From WTFY01 sp026713925 (GTDB taxonomy: Bacteria; Pseudomonadota; Gammaproteobacteria; UBA4575), in NCBI GenBank assembly GCA_963662355.1, contig OY759361.1:1240001-1304000 (forward strand): a stretch of 64,000 bases of DNA. The letters run 5' to 3'. Shown in pieces: positions 1 to 8,075 of the stretch. The notes beneath the pieces were generated by a model. The model was not told the DNA's origin and did not search any database. It was given only the letters and a program-made list of their open reading frames with translations. The translations under genes and the position numbers were made by a program. How positions within the stretch are numbered: the stretch's first letter is position 1; each line of letters opens with the position of its first letter.

Positions 1-1273
1 CATGTTTGTCACTCCGGGTAAGCGCGCCTATGTTCGCAGAATCAACTTTCGTGGTCACAAGATCACCCAGGATCAGGTATACAGAAGAGAGTTGAGGCAA
101 ATGGAGGGAGGTTGGTATTCGCAGACAAGTGTCGAAAATTCAAGACGCAGGCTGCAGAGGTTGACGTACGTGGAATCCGTTGAAATTGAAACCAATCGAG
201 TACCTGGAGCTGAAGACCTGGTTGATATCGATATTGATATCAAGGAAAGACTGTCGGGCAGCTTTAACATCGGCGCTGGTTATTCAGACGCCCAGGGCGC
301 TGTATTCTCCTCAAGTGTGAGCCAGGAAAATTTCCTGGGAACCGGTAAAACCGTTTCGTTTTCAATCAATACGAGCAAGGTCAATACCGTGTATGCCTTG
401 AACTATGTCAATCCCTACTACACTATTGACGGGGTAAGCAGGGGGTTTGGTTTTAACTATGTGGCAACCGAAGCAGATGAGGCTGACATTTCTGATTTTG
501 ATACGGACCAGTTTGGTTTAAGCACGAGTTATGGAATACCATTAACTGAGAATGACCGTATCAACGCCTTCGCGCAGGTGGACCGGACTGAAATTACTAC
601 AGGCAGCAATACACCTCAGGAAATTTTCGACTTTGTAGAAAACAATGATGATGAATATCTTAACTTCACATTTTCTTCCAATTTTGTACACGATACGCGT
701 GACCGAAGACTGTTTCCGAGCGTTGGCAACCGGCAGCGTGCCGGAGTGGAAGTTACTGTGCCTGGAAGTGATCTGGAATTTTACAAAGTCACATACAGCA
801 ATTCGTTTTATTTTCCCTTGAGCAAGACATTTATCTTGTCGCTGGGAAGTGAGTTCGGGTATGGTGATGCCTATGGAAGCAGTAAGGATCTGCCTTTTTT
901 TGAAAAGTTTCGTGCTGGAGGTGTCAGGACCGTACGTGGCTATGAAAGTAACAGCTTGGGTCCCAAGGACTCTCTCGGTGAGCCGTATGGTGGGAATCTT
1001 TTGACAACCTTTCGAAGCGAGTTGCTGTTTCCCCCGCCACCACTGCCACTGATTGCCCCGGGCAGTGCACGGATGAGCCTGTTCGTCGATGCCGGGAATG
1101 TCTTCGCAGACGTGGATGATTTCGAAACAGGCGAGTTGCGGGGTTCAGTTGGACTGGGAGTGAATTTGATTACAGGTTTTGGAGGAATCAGTGCGATTTT
1201 TGCAACCGCCTTTAATGATGAGTCAGGAGATGAGACGGAGTCCTTTCAGTTCAATTTAGGAACAAGTTTTTAG
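1..1273 (+). CDS. bamA: BamA, outer-membrane assembly beta-barrel (C-terminal part, cut by window edge)
   Basis: BamA folds and inserts beta-barrel proteins into the outer membrane. The visible 423 residues begin in the last POTRA domain (GKRAYVRRINFRGHKITQDQVYRRELRQ-type sequence, roughly residues 6-75). They continue through the 16-strand barrel, including the conserved VRGY version of the VRGF loop motif (GGVRTVRGYE, near 930-960). The chain ends in the typical aromatic C-terminus (NLGTSF), which is the signal BAM itself recognises. The N-terminal POTRAs and signal peptide lie left of the window. It is followed 21 nt later by ompH, as in most gammaproteobacteria. Confidence 0.97.
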   Translation, partial: MFVTPGKRAYVRRINFRGHKITQDQVYRRELRQMEGGWYSQTSVENSRRRLQRLTYVESVEIETNRVPGAEDLVDIDIDIKERLSGSFNIGAGYSDAQGAVFSSSVSQENFLGTGKTVSFSINTSKVNTVYALNYVNPYYTIDGVSRGFGFNYVATEADEADISDFDTDQFGLSTSYGIPLTENDRINAFAQVDRTEITTGSNTPQEIFDFVENNDDEYLNFTFSSNFVHDTRDRRLFPSVGNRQRAGVEVTVPGSDLEFYKVTYSNSFYFPLSKTFILSLGSEFGYGDAYGSSKDLPFFEKFRAGGVRTVRGYESNSLGPKDSLGEPYGGNLLTTFRSELLFPPPPLPLIAPGSARMSLFVDAGNVFADVDDFETGELRGSVGLGVNLITGFGGISAIFATAFNDESGDETESFQFNLGTSF

Positions 1274-1294
1274 CATTTGGGAGATACAGGAATA

Positions 1295-1804
1295 ATGGAA
1301 TTTAGATTGCTCAGGAATATTCTCTTTGCGGTAGCTTTGTTGCTGCCGGTCGTTGCTGCTGCGGAAACTAAAATAGGGTATGTTGATCTGGCCGAGATAC
1401 TGGAGAAGTCACCTCAGGCAGATGCGGCGCGTAAAACCCTGGAGAAAGAATTTTCATACCGGAATGAAAAGCTCACCTCTGTACGGGATGAAATTCTGAA
1501 GTTCGAGGAAACGCTGGAAAAAGACGGTGCCGTGATGACGGGTACCCGGCGCAGCGAGCTTGAGAAGGAGATACTTAACAAGAAAAGAGAGTACAGCCGA
1601 CAGCAGGAAGAGCTTAAGGAAGACTTCAATATCAGGCGCAATCAGGAAATTGGTGACTTGCAAAAGAGTGTAAATGAAGTTGTAACCAGTCTTGCCAAAA
1701 ATGACAACTACGACCTGGTCGTCACACAGCCTGTACTGTTTGCAAGCGAGCGAATCGATTTGACAAAACGTGTGCTAGAGGAGCTGCGAAAAGTTCAACA
1801 GTGA
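1295..1804 (+). CDS. skp: OmpH/Skp periplasmic chaperone
   Basis: This is a small periplasmic chaperone that holds unfolded outer-membrane proteins for the BAM complex. The ATG at 1295 gives 169 residues: an N-terminal signal peptide (LLRNILFAVALLLPVVAAAE, cleavage probably after AAA), then KIGYVDLAEIL, a hallmark of the family, then a long charged helical region (about residues 45-125) that forms the tentacle coiled coils. A TTG six codons upstream (1277) is in frame, but it would put polar residues before the signal peptide. GGGAG and AGGA precede the ATG. It sits between bamA and lpxD as in E. coli. Confidence 0.95.
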   Translation: MEFRLLRNILFAVALLLPVVAAAETKIGYVDLAEILEKSPQADAARKTLEKEFSYRNEKLTSVRDEILKFEETLEKDGAVMTGTRRSELEKEILNKKREYSRQQEELKEDFNIRRNQEIGDLQKSVNEVVTSLAKNDNYDLVVTQPVLFASERIDLTKRVLEELRKVQQ

Positions 1805-1813
1805 TTGCTCATA

Positions 1814-2827
1814 GTGTCGTTTACTCTTGCAAAATTGTCCGAGTTCACTGCGACGACAGTAGTAGGTGACCCGGACTGTGAAATTGATCGTGTAGACAGT
1901 CTTCAGCATGCAAGTGCTGGTGCCATTACGTTCTTTGCCAACACGAAACTGAAACAGGAACTCAAGCGAACATGCGCTTCGGCAGTAATCTTGCAGGAAG
2001 TATTTCTCGAGAACTGTCCCACACATGCCCTGGTCACTGACAACCCCTACCTGATATTTGCCAAGATTGCCGATCTCCTGAATCCCTTGCCCGTACATGA
2101 GCCAGGTATCCACCCCACGGCTGTTGTCGCACGTAGCGTAAAGATAGGTGAAGGCTGTGCCATCGGCCCCTGTACTGTCATTGATGATGACTGTGTGATC
2201 GGGAATAATACCTATATCGGTCCAAACTGCAGCATACATAAGACCTGTGTGATAGGAGAGGGGTGTCGCATTGCCAGCCACGTCACATTGTGCGGGAAGA
2301 CAGTGTTGGGGTCGCGTGTGATCATCCACCCCGGAGCCGTGATTGGGAGTGATGGGTTTGGCCTGGCAAACGAAGGCACCAGATGGTTCAAAATTCCGCA
2401 GCTGGGCGGGGTCCAGGTTGGGGATGATGTGGAAATAGGTGCCAACACCACCGTTGATCGCGGTACATTGGGGGATACGATCTTGGAAGATGGGGTGAAG
2501 CTTGACAATCAGATCCAGGTTGCGCATAACGTCAGAATTGGCTCCCACACCGTCATTGCTGCATGTACAGGTATCTCGGGCAGTACAACCATTGGGAAAT
2601 ATTGCAGCATTGGAGGAGGCGTTGGGATCGGCGGGCATCTGCAAATTGCTGATCATGTCACGCTTGGCGGCATGACACGGATGACGCGTTCACTCAAGGA
2701 GGCAGGCATCTATGCTTCCGGGACTCCAGTCCAGCCATACAGGAAATGGCTGCGCAGTTCAGCACTGTTCAACAAGCTTGAGGAACTGGCAGGCCGGATC
2801 AGGAAACTGGAGGAACAAAAGGACTAG
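1814..2827 (+). CDS. lpxD: UDP-3-O-acylglucosamine N-acyltransferase LpxD
   Basis: LpxD adds the second 3-hydroxyacyl chain from acyl-ACP to the lipid A precursor in the cytoplasm. The protein has the N-terminal uridine-binding domain, then left-handed beta-helix hexapeptide repeats (IGEGCAIGPC, IGNNTYIGPNC and so on, about residues 105-290), and a C-terminal helix (LEELAGRIRKLEEQ). The catalytic His is in the HNVRIG motif. GTG at 1814 aligns with the E. coli N-terminus (SFTLAKL matching SIRLADL). A TTG at 1805, directly after the ompH stop, would add three residues. No strong ribosome-binding site precedes either, so translation is probably coupled to ompH. Confidence 0.95.
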   Translation: MSFTLAKLSEFTATTVVGDPDCEIDRVDSLQHASAGAITFFANTKLKQELKRTCASAVILQEVFLENCPTHALVTDNPYLIFAKIADLLNPLPVHEPGIHPTAVVARSVKIGEGCAIGPCTVIDDDCVIGNNTYIGPNCSIHKTCVIGEGCRIASHVTLCGKTVLGSRVIIHPGAVIGSDGFGLANEGTRWFKIPQLGGVQVGDDVEIGANTTVDRGTLGDTILEDGVKLDNQIQVAHNVRIGSHTVIAACTGISGSTTIGKYCSIGGGVGIGGHLQIADHVTLGGMTRMTRSLKEAGIYASGTPVQPYRKWLRSSALFNKLEELAGRIRKLEEQKD

Positions 2828-2834
2828 GCTGATC

Positions 2835-3287
2835 ATGATCGAAATGAATATCCATGAAATCTTAAAGTACCTGCCCCACCGCTACCCTTTTTTGCTGGTA
2901 GACCGGGTGCTGGAATGCAAGATCGGTGAGTCGATTCTTGCATTGAAAAATGTCAGCTACAATGAACCTTTCTTTCAGGGGCATTTCCCGGGTGTGCCGG
3001 TCATGCCGGGAGTATTGATTCTTGAGGCGCTGGCCCAGACTGCGGGGCTGCTCGCATTGAGTAATCCGGAGTGGCGCCCGGATGACGACAGCCTGTATTT
3101 GTTTGTTGGGATTGACAAGGCACGCTTCAAGCGGCAGGTAGGACCAGGCGACCAGCTTATCCTGGATGTGCGGCTGATCAGGCACAAGCGTGATTTTGGC
3201 GTATTCAATGTCAAGGCCTCTGTCGGTGAGGAAGTTGCAGCAACTGCTGAGTTGATGTGCGTTTTCAAGAGCGTGGTTACCAAGTGA
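2835..3287 (+). CDS. fabZ: 3-hydroxyacyl-ACP dehydratase FabZ
   Basis: FabZ removes water from 3-hydroxyacyl-ACP in fatty-acid elongation and so competes with LpxA/LpxD for 3-hydroxyacyl-ACP. The 150-residue hot-dog protein shows LPHRYPFLLVDRV near the N-terminus and the active-site segment GHFPGVPVMPGVLILEALAQ, which contains the catalytic His and Glu. ATG at 2835 gives MIEMNIHEILKYLPHRYPF, the usual length. A longer in-frame reading from 2712 overlaps lpxD and is rejected. It lies between lpxD and lpxA, the standard order. Confidence 0.96.
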   Translation: MIEMNIHEILKYLPHRYPFLLVDRVLECKIGESILALKNVSYNEPFFQGHFPGVPVMPGVLILEALAQTAGLLALSNPEWRPDDDSLYLFVGIDKARFKRQVGPGDQLILDVRLIRHKRDFGVFNVKASVGEEVAATAELMCVFKSVVTK

Positions 3288-3295
3288 GCTAGGTC

Positions 3296-4096
3296 ATGTC
3301 TTTGCCAGGGTTTAGTGAAAGCAGTCAGGTTCATGGAACCGCTATTGTTGACCCTAATGCCCGGCTGGATGCGGGCGTATCAGTGGGTCCTTATTCGATT
3401 ATCGGACCGCAGGTGCGAATCGGGAAAAACACCTGGATCGGGCCACATGTAGTGATTACGGGTGCGACCACCGTTGGAGCGGGAAATCGAATTTTCCAGT
3501 TCTCATCTATCGGGGAAATTCCGCAAGACAAGAAATACCACGGTGAGTACAGCGAACTGATCATAGGTGACAATAATACGATCAGGGAATATGTAACCAT
3601 TAACTCCGGTACCGAGCATGGCCAGGGATACACCAGGGTAGGGGACCGTAACTGGATCATGGCCTATGTCCACATTGCCCATGACTGCACGGTGGGGGAT
3701 GACACGGTGTTTGCAAACGGTACGACGCTGGCAGGCCATGTAGTGGTTGATGAGTTTGCCACACTTGGCGGTTTCACACTGGTACATCAGTTTAGCCGTA
3801 TTGGTGCGCATTCATTCTGTGCCATGGGCACCGCTTTGAACAGGGACTTGCCACCTTACGTCATGGCGTCGGGAAATTTCGCAACGACCCATGGGCTGAA
3901 CAAGGAAGGCCTGCAGCGTCGGGGATTTACGGAAGAATGTATCAAGGCCCTGCATCAGTCCTACAAGCTTCTTGTTCGAAACAAAGGTTCCAGGAAAGAA
4001 AACATCCTGCAGGTAGAAGAGCTTGCAAAAGATCATCCCGAAGTCCGGAACTTTCTTGATTTCATCCTGGAGAGTAAAAGGGGGATCGTGCAGTAA
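3296..4096 (+). CDS. lpxA: UDP-N-acetylglucosamine (or UDP-GlcNAc3N) acyltransferase LpxA
   Basis: LpxA performs the first lipid A step, moving a 3-hydroxyacyl chain from ACP to position 3 of the sugar nucleotide. The 266 residues carry left-handed beta-helix repeats followed by a C-terminal helical domain (LNKEGLQRRGF onward). The catalytic His is H129 in VHIAHDCTVG, equal to E. coli H125. The residue equal to E. coli G173, the acyl-chain ruler, is M177 (GAHSFCAMGTA). In Pseudomonas aeruginosa Met at this site selects 3-hydroxydecanoyl chains. The facing operon encodes GnnA/GnnB homologues, so the acceptor here may be the 3-amino sugar. The gene ends 9 nt before the facing lpxB stop. Confidence 0.96.
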   Translation: MSLPGFSESSQVHGTAIVDPNARLDAGVSVGPYSIIGPQVRIGKNTWIGPHVVITGATTVGAGNRIFQFSSIGEIPQDKKYHGEYSELIIGDNNTIREYVTINSGTEHGQGYTRVGDRNWIMAYVHIAHDCTVGDDTVFANGTTLAGHVVVDEFATLGGFTLVHQFSRIGAHSFCAMGTALNRDLPPYVMASGNFATTHGLNKEGLQRRGFTEECIKALHQSYKLLVRNKGSRKENILQVEELAKDHPEVRNFLDFILESKRGIVQ

Positions 4097-4105
4097 CCCC
4101 CGGTT

Positions 4106-5260
4106 TCAGCCGGCCTGAATCAGATGTGCTGCAAGCCTTGCTGCCTCAATGGAGCCGTTTTTCTTGCCGAGAATCTTTCGGATCTCGCTCATTTCACTTT
4201 TCATCCTGGCGCTATAGGCCGGGTCCGATAGCAGACGCTCCAGTTCATCCGCGATATTTCCAGGAGTGGCTTCATGCTGGATGAATTCCCGGGAAATTTC
4301 CCTGCCAGCAATGACATTGGCAATTCCGGCATAGCTGAAATTGACCAGCCTGTTCAGGATTTGATATGTGACGGGTGAGACCCTGTAGACGATTAGCATG
4401 GGAGTCTGCATAAGCGTGATTTGCAGGGTCACTGTGCCCGAGGTTGCCGCAATGGCATCACAGGCATGGATGACATCGTAGATATTTGCAGAGGTGGTAG
4501 TAATGTCTAAAGGTGTTTTGCAGGTAAATTTCTCCACAGCCTCTGCAGGCAAGGTCGATGCCACCGGCACGATGAACTGGATTTCAGGACATTTCTTTGT
4601 GAGGGTGGCGGCGGCTTCAATCAGGACAGGGAAATTGTATTCGACTTCGCTAGTCCGGCTGCCCGGGAAAATGCCTACAAGTTTTTTGCCTGCATGCAGG
4701 CGCAGGTCCTTCAAAAAAGTGGTCCTGTCCGCCGTGCTGTATGCGTCTTCTACCAGCGGGTGCCCTACATACTTAACAGGAACCCCTGCCTCCCTGTAGA
4801 ACTTCTCTTCAAACGGAAAGACGGTGGCCATCATGTCCACACACTTCTTGATTACCTGTACACGTGATGAGCGCCATGCCCAGACTTGTGGACTGATGTA
4901 ATACATGACTTTTGTGCCCAGTCGCCTGGCTTCCTTTGCAAGGGGCAAATTGAAATCTGGCGAGTCGATCAGTACCAGCATGTCTGGCCTGTTGCGCTTC
5001 AGTTCCCCCTTCATTCTGTTCAGGATTTTGCGCAGGCGATGGTAATGTCTGATGACCTCGGTCAGTCCGATTACTGACAGTTCCGACACATCAACAATCG
5101 TACTGACACCAGCCTTGCGCATATTCTCGCCGCCGATGCCGTAGCAGGTCAGGTCCGGCAGGAGTTTTTTCAGTTCAAGAATCAGCTTGGCACCATGCAG
5201 GTCCCCGGATGCTTCCCCTGCAACGATCATCAGGTGCAGGGGCTGGCGTTCAGTCGGCAT
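4106..5260 (-). CDS. lpxB: Lipid-A-disaccharide synthase LpxB
   Basis: LpxB is a family GT19 glycosyltransferase that joins UDP-diacylglucosamine and lipid X into the lipid A disaccharide at the inner membrane. The 384 residues start with MPTERQPLHLMIVAGEASGD, where GEASGDLHGA is the family signature, and contain PGSRTSEVEYNFPV and the C-terminal TSGTVTLQ segment. ATG at 5260 overlaps the end of gnnB by 11 nt. A reading starting at 5434 would add 58 unrelated residues inside gnnB and is rejected. It is the last gene of the minus-strand operon gnnA-gnnB-lpxB and faces lpxA, so it is separated from its usual lpxD-fabZ-lpxA operon. Confidence 0.95.
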   Translation of the reverse strand: MPTERQPLHLMIVAGEASGDLHGAKLILELKKLLPDLTCYGIGGENMRKAGVSTIVDVSELSVIGLTEVIRHYHRLRKILNRMKGELKRNRPDMLVLIDSPDFNLPLAKEARRLGTKVMYYISPQVWAWRSSRVQVIKKCVDMMATVFPFEEKFYREAGVPVKYVGHPLVEDAYSTADRTTFLKDLRLHAGKKLVGIFPGSRTSEVEYNFPVLIEAAATLTKKCPEIQFIVPVASTLPAEAVEKFTCKTPLDITTTSANIYDVIHACDAIAATSGTVTLQITLMQTPMLIVYRVSPVTYQILNRLVNFSYAGIANVIAGREISREFIQHEATPGNIADELERLLSDPAYSARMKSEMSEIRKILGKKNGSIEAARLAAHLIQAG

Positions 5261-6347
5261 ACACCTGCCTGATCGTGTTGGCAACGGTCTCGATCTGGGT
5301 TTTGGATATTTCCGGGAATATGGGCAACGAGAGGCATTGTCTGCAGACAGCGTTCGTATTGCGCAGATCAGAAGACCTTGACATGCAGGAAAAAGCTTTC
5401 TGGTCTGGCAAGGGCATTGGATAATATACGGCATGCCCGATATGTTTCTTTTTCAGTTCGTCGATCATGCGGGTTCGCGACCGGGTAAGTATTGTGTATT
5501 GATGAAAAACGTGTGACAGGTCATCCGCTTGTTGCGGTGTCTGTGCAGGCAATGGATCAAGCATACGGGTGTAGTGCTTTGCCGCACTGATTCGTTGCTG
5601 ATTAAATTTGTCCACATGCCTGAGTTTTACTCTCAGTATCGCAGCCTGTAACTCGTCAAGCCGGCTATTCCATCCGACAACCTGGTGCTGGTTGCGAATT
5701 TTGCTTCCGTGGTTTTTGAATAGTGAAAACTGTTCTGCCAGATCGTCCGAGTCTGTAGTAAACAGGCCACCGTCCCCGTATCCACCCAGATTTTTGCTCG
5801 GGAAAAAGCTGAAGCAGCCCGCATGGCCAAAAGAGCCGGTATGTTTGTGTGCAATGCGCGCCCCGAAGGACTGCGCGCAATCTTCGATCACGAACAAGTC
5901 ATGCTGCTGAGCCAGCCTGCATATCGCGAGCATGTCGGCTGCTTGGCCGAATATGTGTACAGGCAGGATGGCACGGGTCTTGGGAGTAATGGCAGCCTCG
6001 ATGGATTCGGCAGTAATGTTGAATGTAACCGGATCAATATCGACGAACACTGCAGTCGCTCCGGTGTGACCAATTGCTTCAGCCGTCGCGGCGAAACTGA
6101 AGGGGGTTGTGATCACTTCGTCATTTCCCCCGATCCCACAGGCAAGCAATGCCATATGCAGTGCATCGCTCCCGGAATTGCACGAGATGGCATGCTTGAC
6201 ACCCAGGTATCCAGCCACTTCGCTCTCGAATTGCCCGACATTCGGACCCTGTATGAACCGTGTGTCAGCAAGTACCTCTGCTACGGCTGTGTCAATTTCC
6301 CGCTGCAACTTCCTGTATTGCAATTTTAGGTCTAGCAGGGGGATCAT
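5250..6347 (-). CDS. gnnB: DegT/DnrJ/EryC1-family PLP aminotransferase, probable GnnB (UDP-3-keto-GlcNAc transaminase)
   Basis: This 365-residue sugar aminotransferase has the fold-type I features of the family: N-terminal IPLLDLKLQY, SGSDALHMAL (about residues 58-67), EDCAQSFGA with D156 that contacts the PLP ring nitrogen, and FFPSKNLGGYGDGG with the PLP lysine K185. In Acidithiobacillus ferrooxidans, GnnB transaminates the 3-keto sugar made by GnnA to UDP-GlcNAc3N, and gnnA and gnnB lie between lpxA and lpxB. Here the gene lies directly between an oxidoreductase and lpxB (11-nt overlap) next to lpxA, so the specific function is inferred from position. A role in another amino-sugar pathway is possible. 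Confidence 0.85.
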   Translation of the reverse strand: MIPLLDLKLQYRKLQREIDTAVAEVLADTRFIQGPNVGQFESEVAGYLGVKHAISCNSGSDALHMALLACGIGGNDEVITTPFSFAATAEAIGHTGATAVFVDIDPVTFNITAESIEAAITPKTRAILPVHIFGQAADMLAICRLAQQHDLFVIEDCAQSFGARIAHKHTGSFGHAGCFSFFPSKNLGGYGDGGLFTTDSDDLAEQFSLFKNHGSKIRNQHQVVGWNSRLDELQAAILRVKLRHVDKFNQQRISAAKHYTRMLDPLPAQTPQQADDLSHVFHQYTILTRSRTRMIDELKKKHIGHAVYYPMPLPDQKAFSCMSRSSDLRNTNAVCRQCLSLPIFPEISKTQIETVANTIRQVYAD

Positions 6348-6377
6348 GGGCAGTGCATCGGGGGCGGGTCCAGGAAA

Positions 6378-7310
6378 CTAGGCCAGTTGCTCACTGATTG
6401 ATATAGCAGTTTCCAGGGCACGTTTGCCGTCTTGCCCGCTAACCTTGGGCATGGAGCCGTTTGCGATACAGGCCAGAAAGCTGTCGATTTCAGTTAACAG
6501 GGCGTCAAATTTTTCACAACAAGTCCTTTGCACGTCAATATTTGGCACACCAGGGTACATCTCCTGCCGCCCTTTTCGATAGACGGCCAGTTCACGGTTA
6601 TGGAAATCGACTGAGAGGTAGGCGTCGTTTTGAAAGATGCGCATTTTGCGGTCTGTGGTCGTGCTTACCCGGCTGGCAGTGACATTTGCCACGCATCCGT
6701 TTTTGAAAACGATGCGGGCATTGGCGATATCTATATCATCCGACAGCACCGAGATGCCCCTGGCATCAATCGTATCCACATCGGATTGTACGATATCAAG
6801 AATGATGTCGATATCGTGAATCATCAGGTCGAGAATCACATTGACCTCCGTACCACGTGGCCGGTACGGCGCCAGGCGATGGGATTCGATGAATCTTGCC
6901 TCGGTCAGTTCCTTCTCCAGGGCCACGATGGCCGGATTGAAGCGCTCCAGATGCCCCACCTGCAAGACCCTGCCATGCTGCCTGGCCAGGGCAATCAGTG
7001 TTTCGGCCTGATCGATTGTGGCGGTTATCGGCTTCTCAACCAGGACGTGGGTGTGATTGCAAAGAAATCTCTGAGCCACTTCAAAATGCAAGTCGGTCGG
7101 GACGACAATGCTGACTGCATCCACTTGGCCAAGGAGTTCCTGGTAGTCAGAAACAGGCGTACAGGAAGTTTCCGCAGCGACTTCCTGGGCCTTTCCAAAG
7201 TCCTTGTCAGCGACAGCAGTTAACGTGCTATTTGCTAGCAGATGATATTTCTGCGCATGGAACCTGCCTAGATGGCCTGCACCGATTACGGCCGTTTGTA
7301 TCTCTGACAC
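6378..7310 (-). CDS. gnnA: Gfo/Idh/MocA-family oxidoreductase, probable GnnA (UDP-GlcNAc 3-dehydrogenase)
   Basis: This is an NAD(P)-dependent sugar dehydrogenase of 310 residues. The Rossmann motif AVIGAGHLGRFHA (G10, G12, G15) is at the N-terminus. The catalytic EKP lysine is K93 in LVEKPITAT, and the second domain has the HDIDIILDI segment. GTG at 7310 is chosen because it starts just before the Rossmann strand, has GGA about 9 nt upstream, and lies about 25 nt after a predicted transcription start. An ATG at 7367 would lie inside the predicted -35 region. It is followed after 30 nt by gnnB and then lpxB. In the GnnA/GnnB pathway it oxidises the 3-hydroxyl of UDP-GlcNAc. The exact substrate is inferred. 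Confidence 0.83.
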   Translation of the reverse strand: MSEIQTAVIGAGHLGRFHAQKYHLLANSTLTAVADKDFGKAQEVAAETSCTPVSDYQELLGQVDAVSIVVPTDLHFEVAQRFLCNHTHVLVEKPITATIDQAETLIALARQHGRVLQVGHLERFNPAIVALEKELTEARFIESHRLAPYRPRGTEVNVILDLMIHDIDIILDIVQSDVDTIDARGISVLSDDIDIANARIVFKNGCVANVTASRVSTTTDRKMRIFQNDAYLSVDFHNRELAVYRKGRQEMYPGVPNIDVQRTCCEKFDALLTEIDSFLACIANGSMPKVSGQDGKRALETAISISEQLA

Positions 7311-7341
7311 CTTATTTCCAGTATCCTTCGCATAGGTGTGC

Positions 7342-7370
7342 AGTATACAAGCTTGTGTGCTGACCACTAA
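7342..7370 (-). promoter_or_regulatory. Putative sigma70 promoter of gnnA-gnnB-lpxB
   Basis: On the minus strand a -10 TATACT (7342-7347) follows a weak -35 TTAGTG (7365-7370) with a 17-nt spacer. Predicted transcription starts near 7335, leaving a leader of about 25 nt before the GTG at 7310. The palindrome ACAAGCTTGT (7347-7356) sits in the spacer and could be an operator. The same 100-nt gap must also hold the rnhB promoter in the other direction (possible TTGTGT, 16 nt, TACATA). Confidence 0.4.
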
Positions 7371-7411
7371 CCCTTACATATGGTGCGCCGGTTAGTTTTG
7401 GTGAATCTGAA

Positions 7412-8029
7412 TTGACGAAAGAGAATATATACCCGTTTGAGCCAGTGGCCGGAATCGATGAGGCTGGCCGCGGCTCGCTGGCCGGACCGGTTGTGGCGGC
7501 TGCAGTGGTCTTGCATCCTGACCGGCCAGTGGAAGGCCTGAAGGATTCGAAAAAGCTTAACCAGTCCCGACGCAGGCAGTTGTCCGAGGAAATCAAATCC
7601 AAAGCTGTTTGTTGGGCAGTAGGACAGGCCTCGGTTGCCGAAATAGACGAGTTGAATATTCATCACGCCACCCTGCTTGCGATGCAGCGCGCCTGGCATG
7701 CGGTGCCACCCGGAGTGGAGCATGTGCTGGTGGATGGCCTGCATTGCCCGGAACTGCCTGCGTCCTGTAAGGCTGTTGTGAAAGGTGATCAGTCTGTCCC
7801 GGTCATCAGTGCTGCTTCCATACTGGCGAAAGTAACCCGGGATGAAGAAATGCTGTCGTACCATGACAAATACTTGCAATATGGCTTTGACCGGCATAAG
7901 GGGTATCCGACCGCCCAGCATATTGCTGCCCTGCGCGAACATGGCCCCTCTGATCTGCATCGCAAAAGTTACCGGCCAGTCAGGGATGCGATGCATGTGC
8001 ATGAAGGTGAATTGAATCCCGGACATTGA
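7412..8029 (+). CDS. rnhB: Ribonuclease HII
   Basis: RNase HII nicks DNA at misincorporated ribonucleotides and cleaves RNA in hybrids. The 205 residues contain the type-2 RNase H signature GIDEAGRGSLAGPVV (catalytic Asp-Glu), VLVDGL and SAASILAKVTRDEEM. The Pro that usually follows DEVGRG is Ser here, which is minor. The start is a TTG at 7412, since no ATG or GTG lies upstream before a stop. GGTGAA stands just upstream as a weak ribosome-binding site. It is divergent from gnnA and 46 nt from dnaE, the same rnhB-dnaE pairing as E. coli. Confidence 0.94.
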   Translation: MTKENIYPFEPVAGIDEAGRGSLAGPVVAAAVVLHPDRPVEGLKDSKKLNQSRRRQLSEEIKSKAVCWAVGQASVAEIDELNIHHATLLAMQRAWHAVPPGVEHVLVDGLHCPELPASCKAVVKGDQSVPVISAASILAKVTRDEEMLSYHDKYLQYGFDRHKGYPTAQHIAALREHGPSDLHRKSYRPVRDAMHVHEGELNPGH

Positions 8030-8075
8030 GCCATGCCTGCTGATAGATAAGTCGAATGACAGTGGCCGGGAAGCG

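Noticed and set aside
4090..4115. Terminator hairpin between lpxA and lpxB (CCGG-TTTCAG-CCGG)
   Set aside because: Only four base pairs and no T run.
5261..5434. N-terminal extension of lpxB into gnnB
   Set aside because: The added residues have no similarity to LpxB, while the ATG at 5260 sits just before the GEASGD signature.
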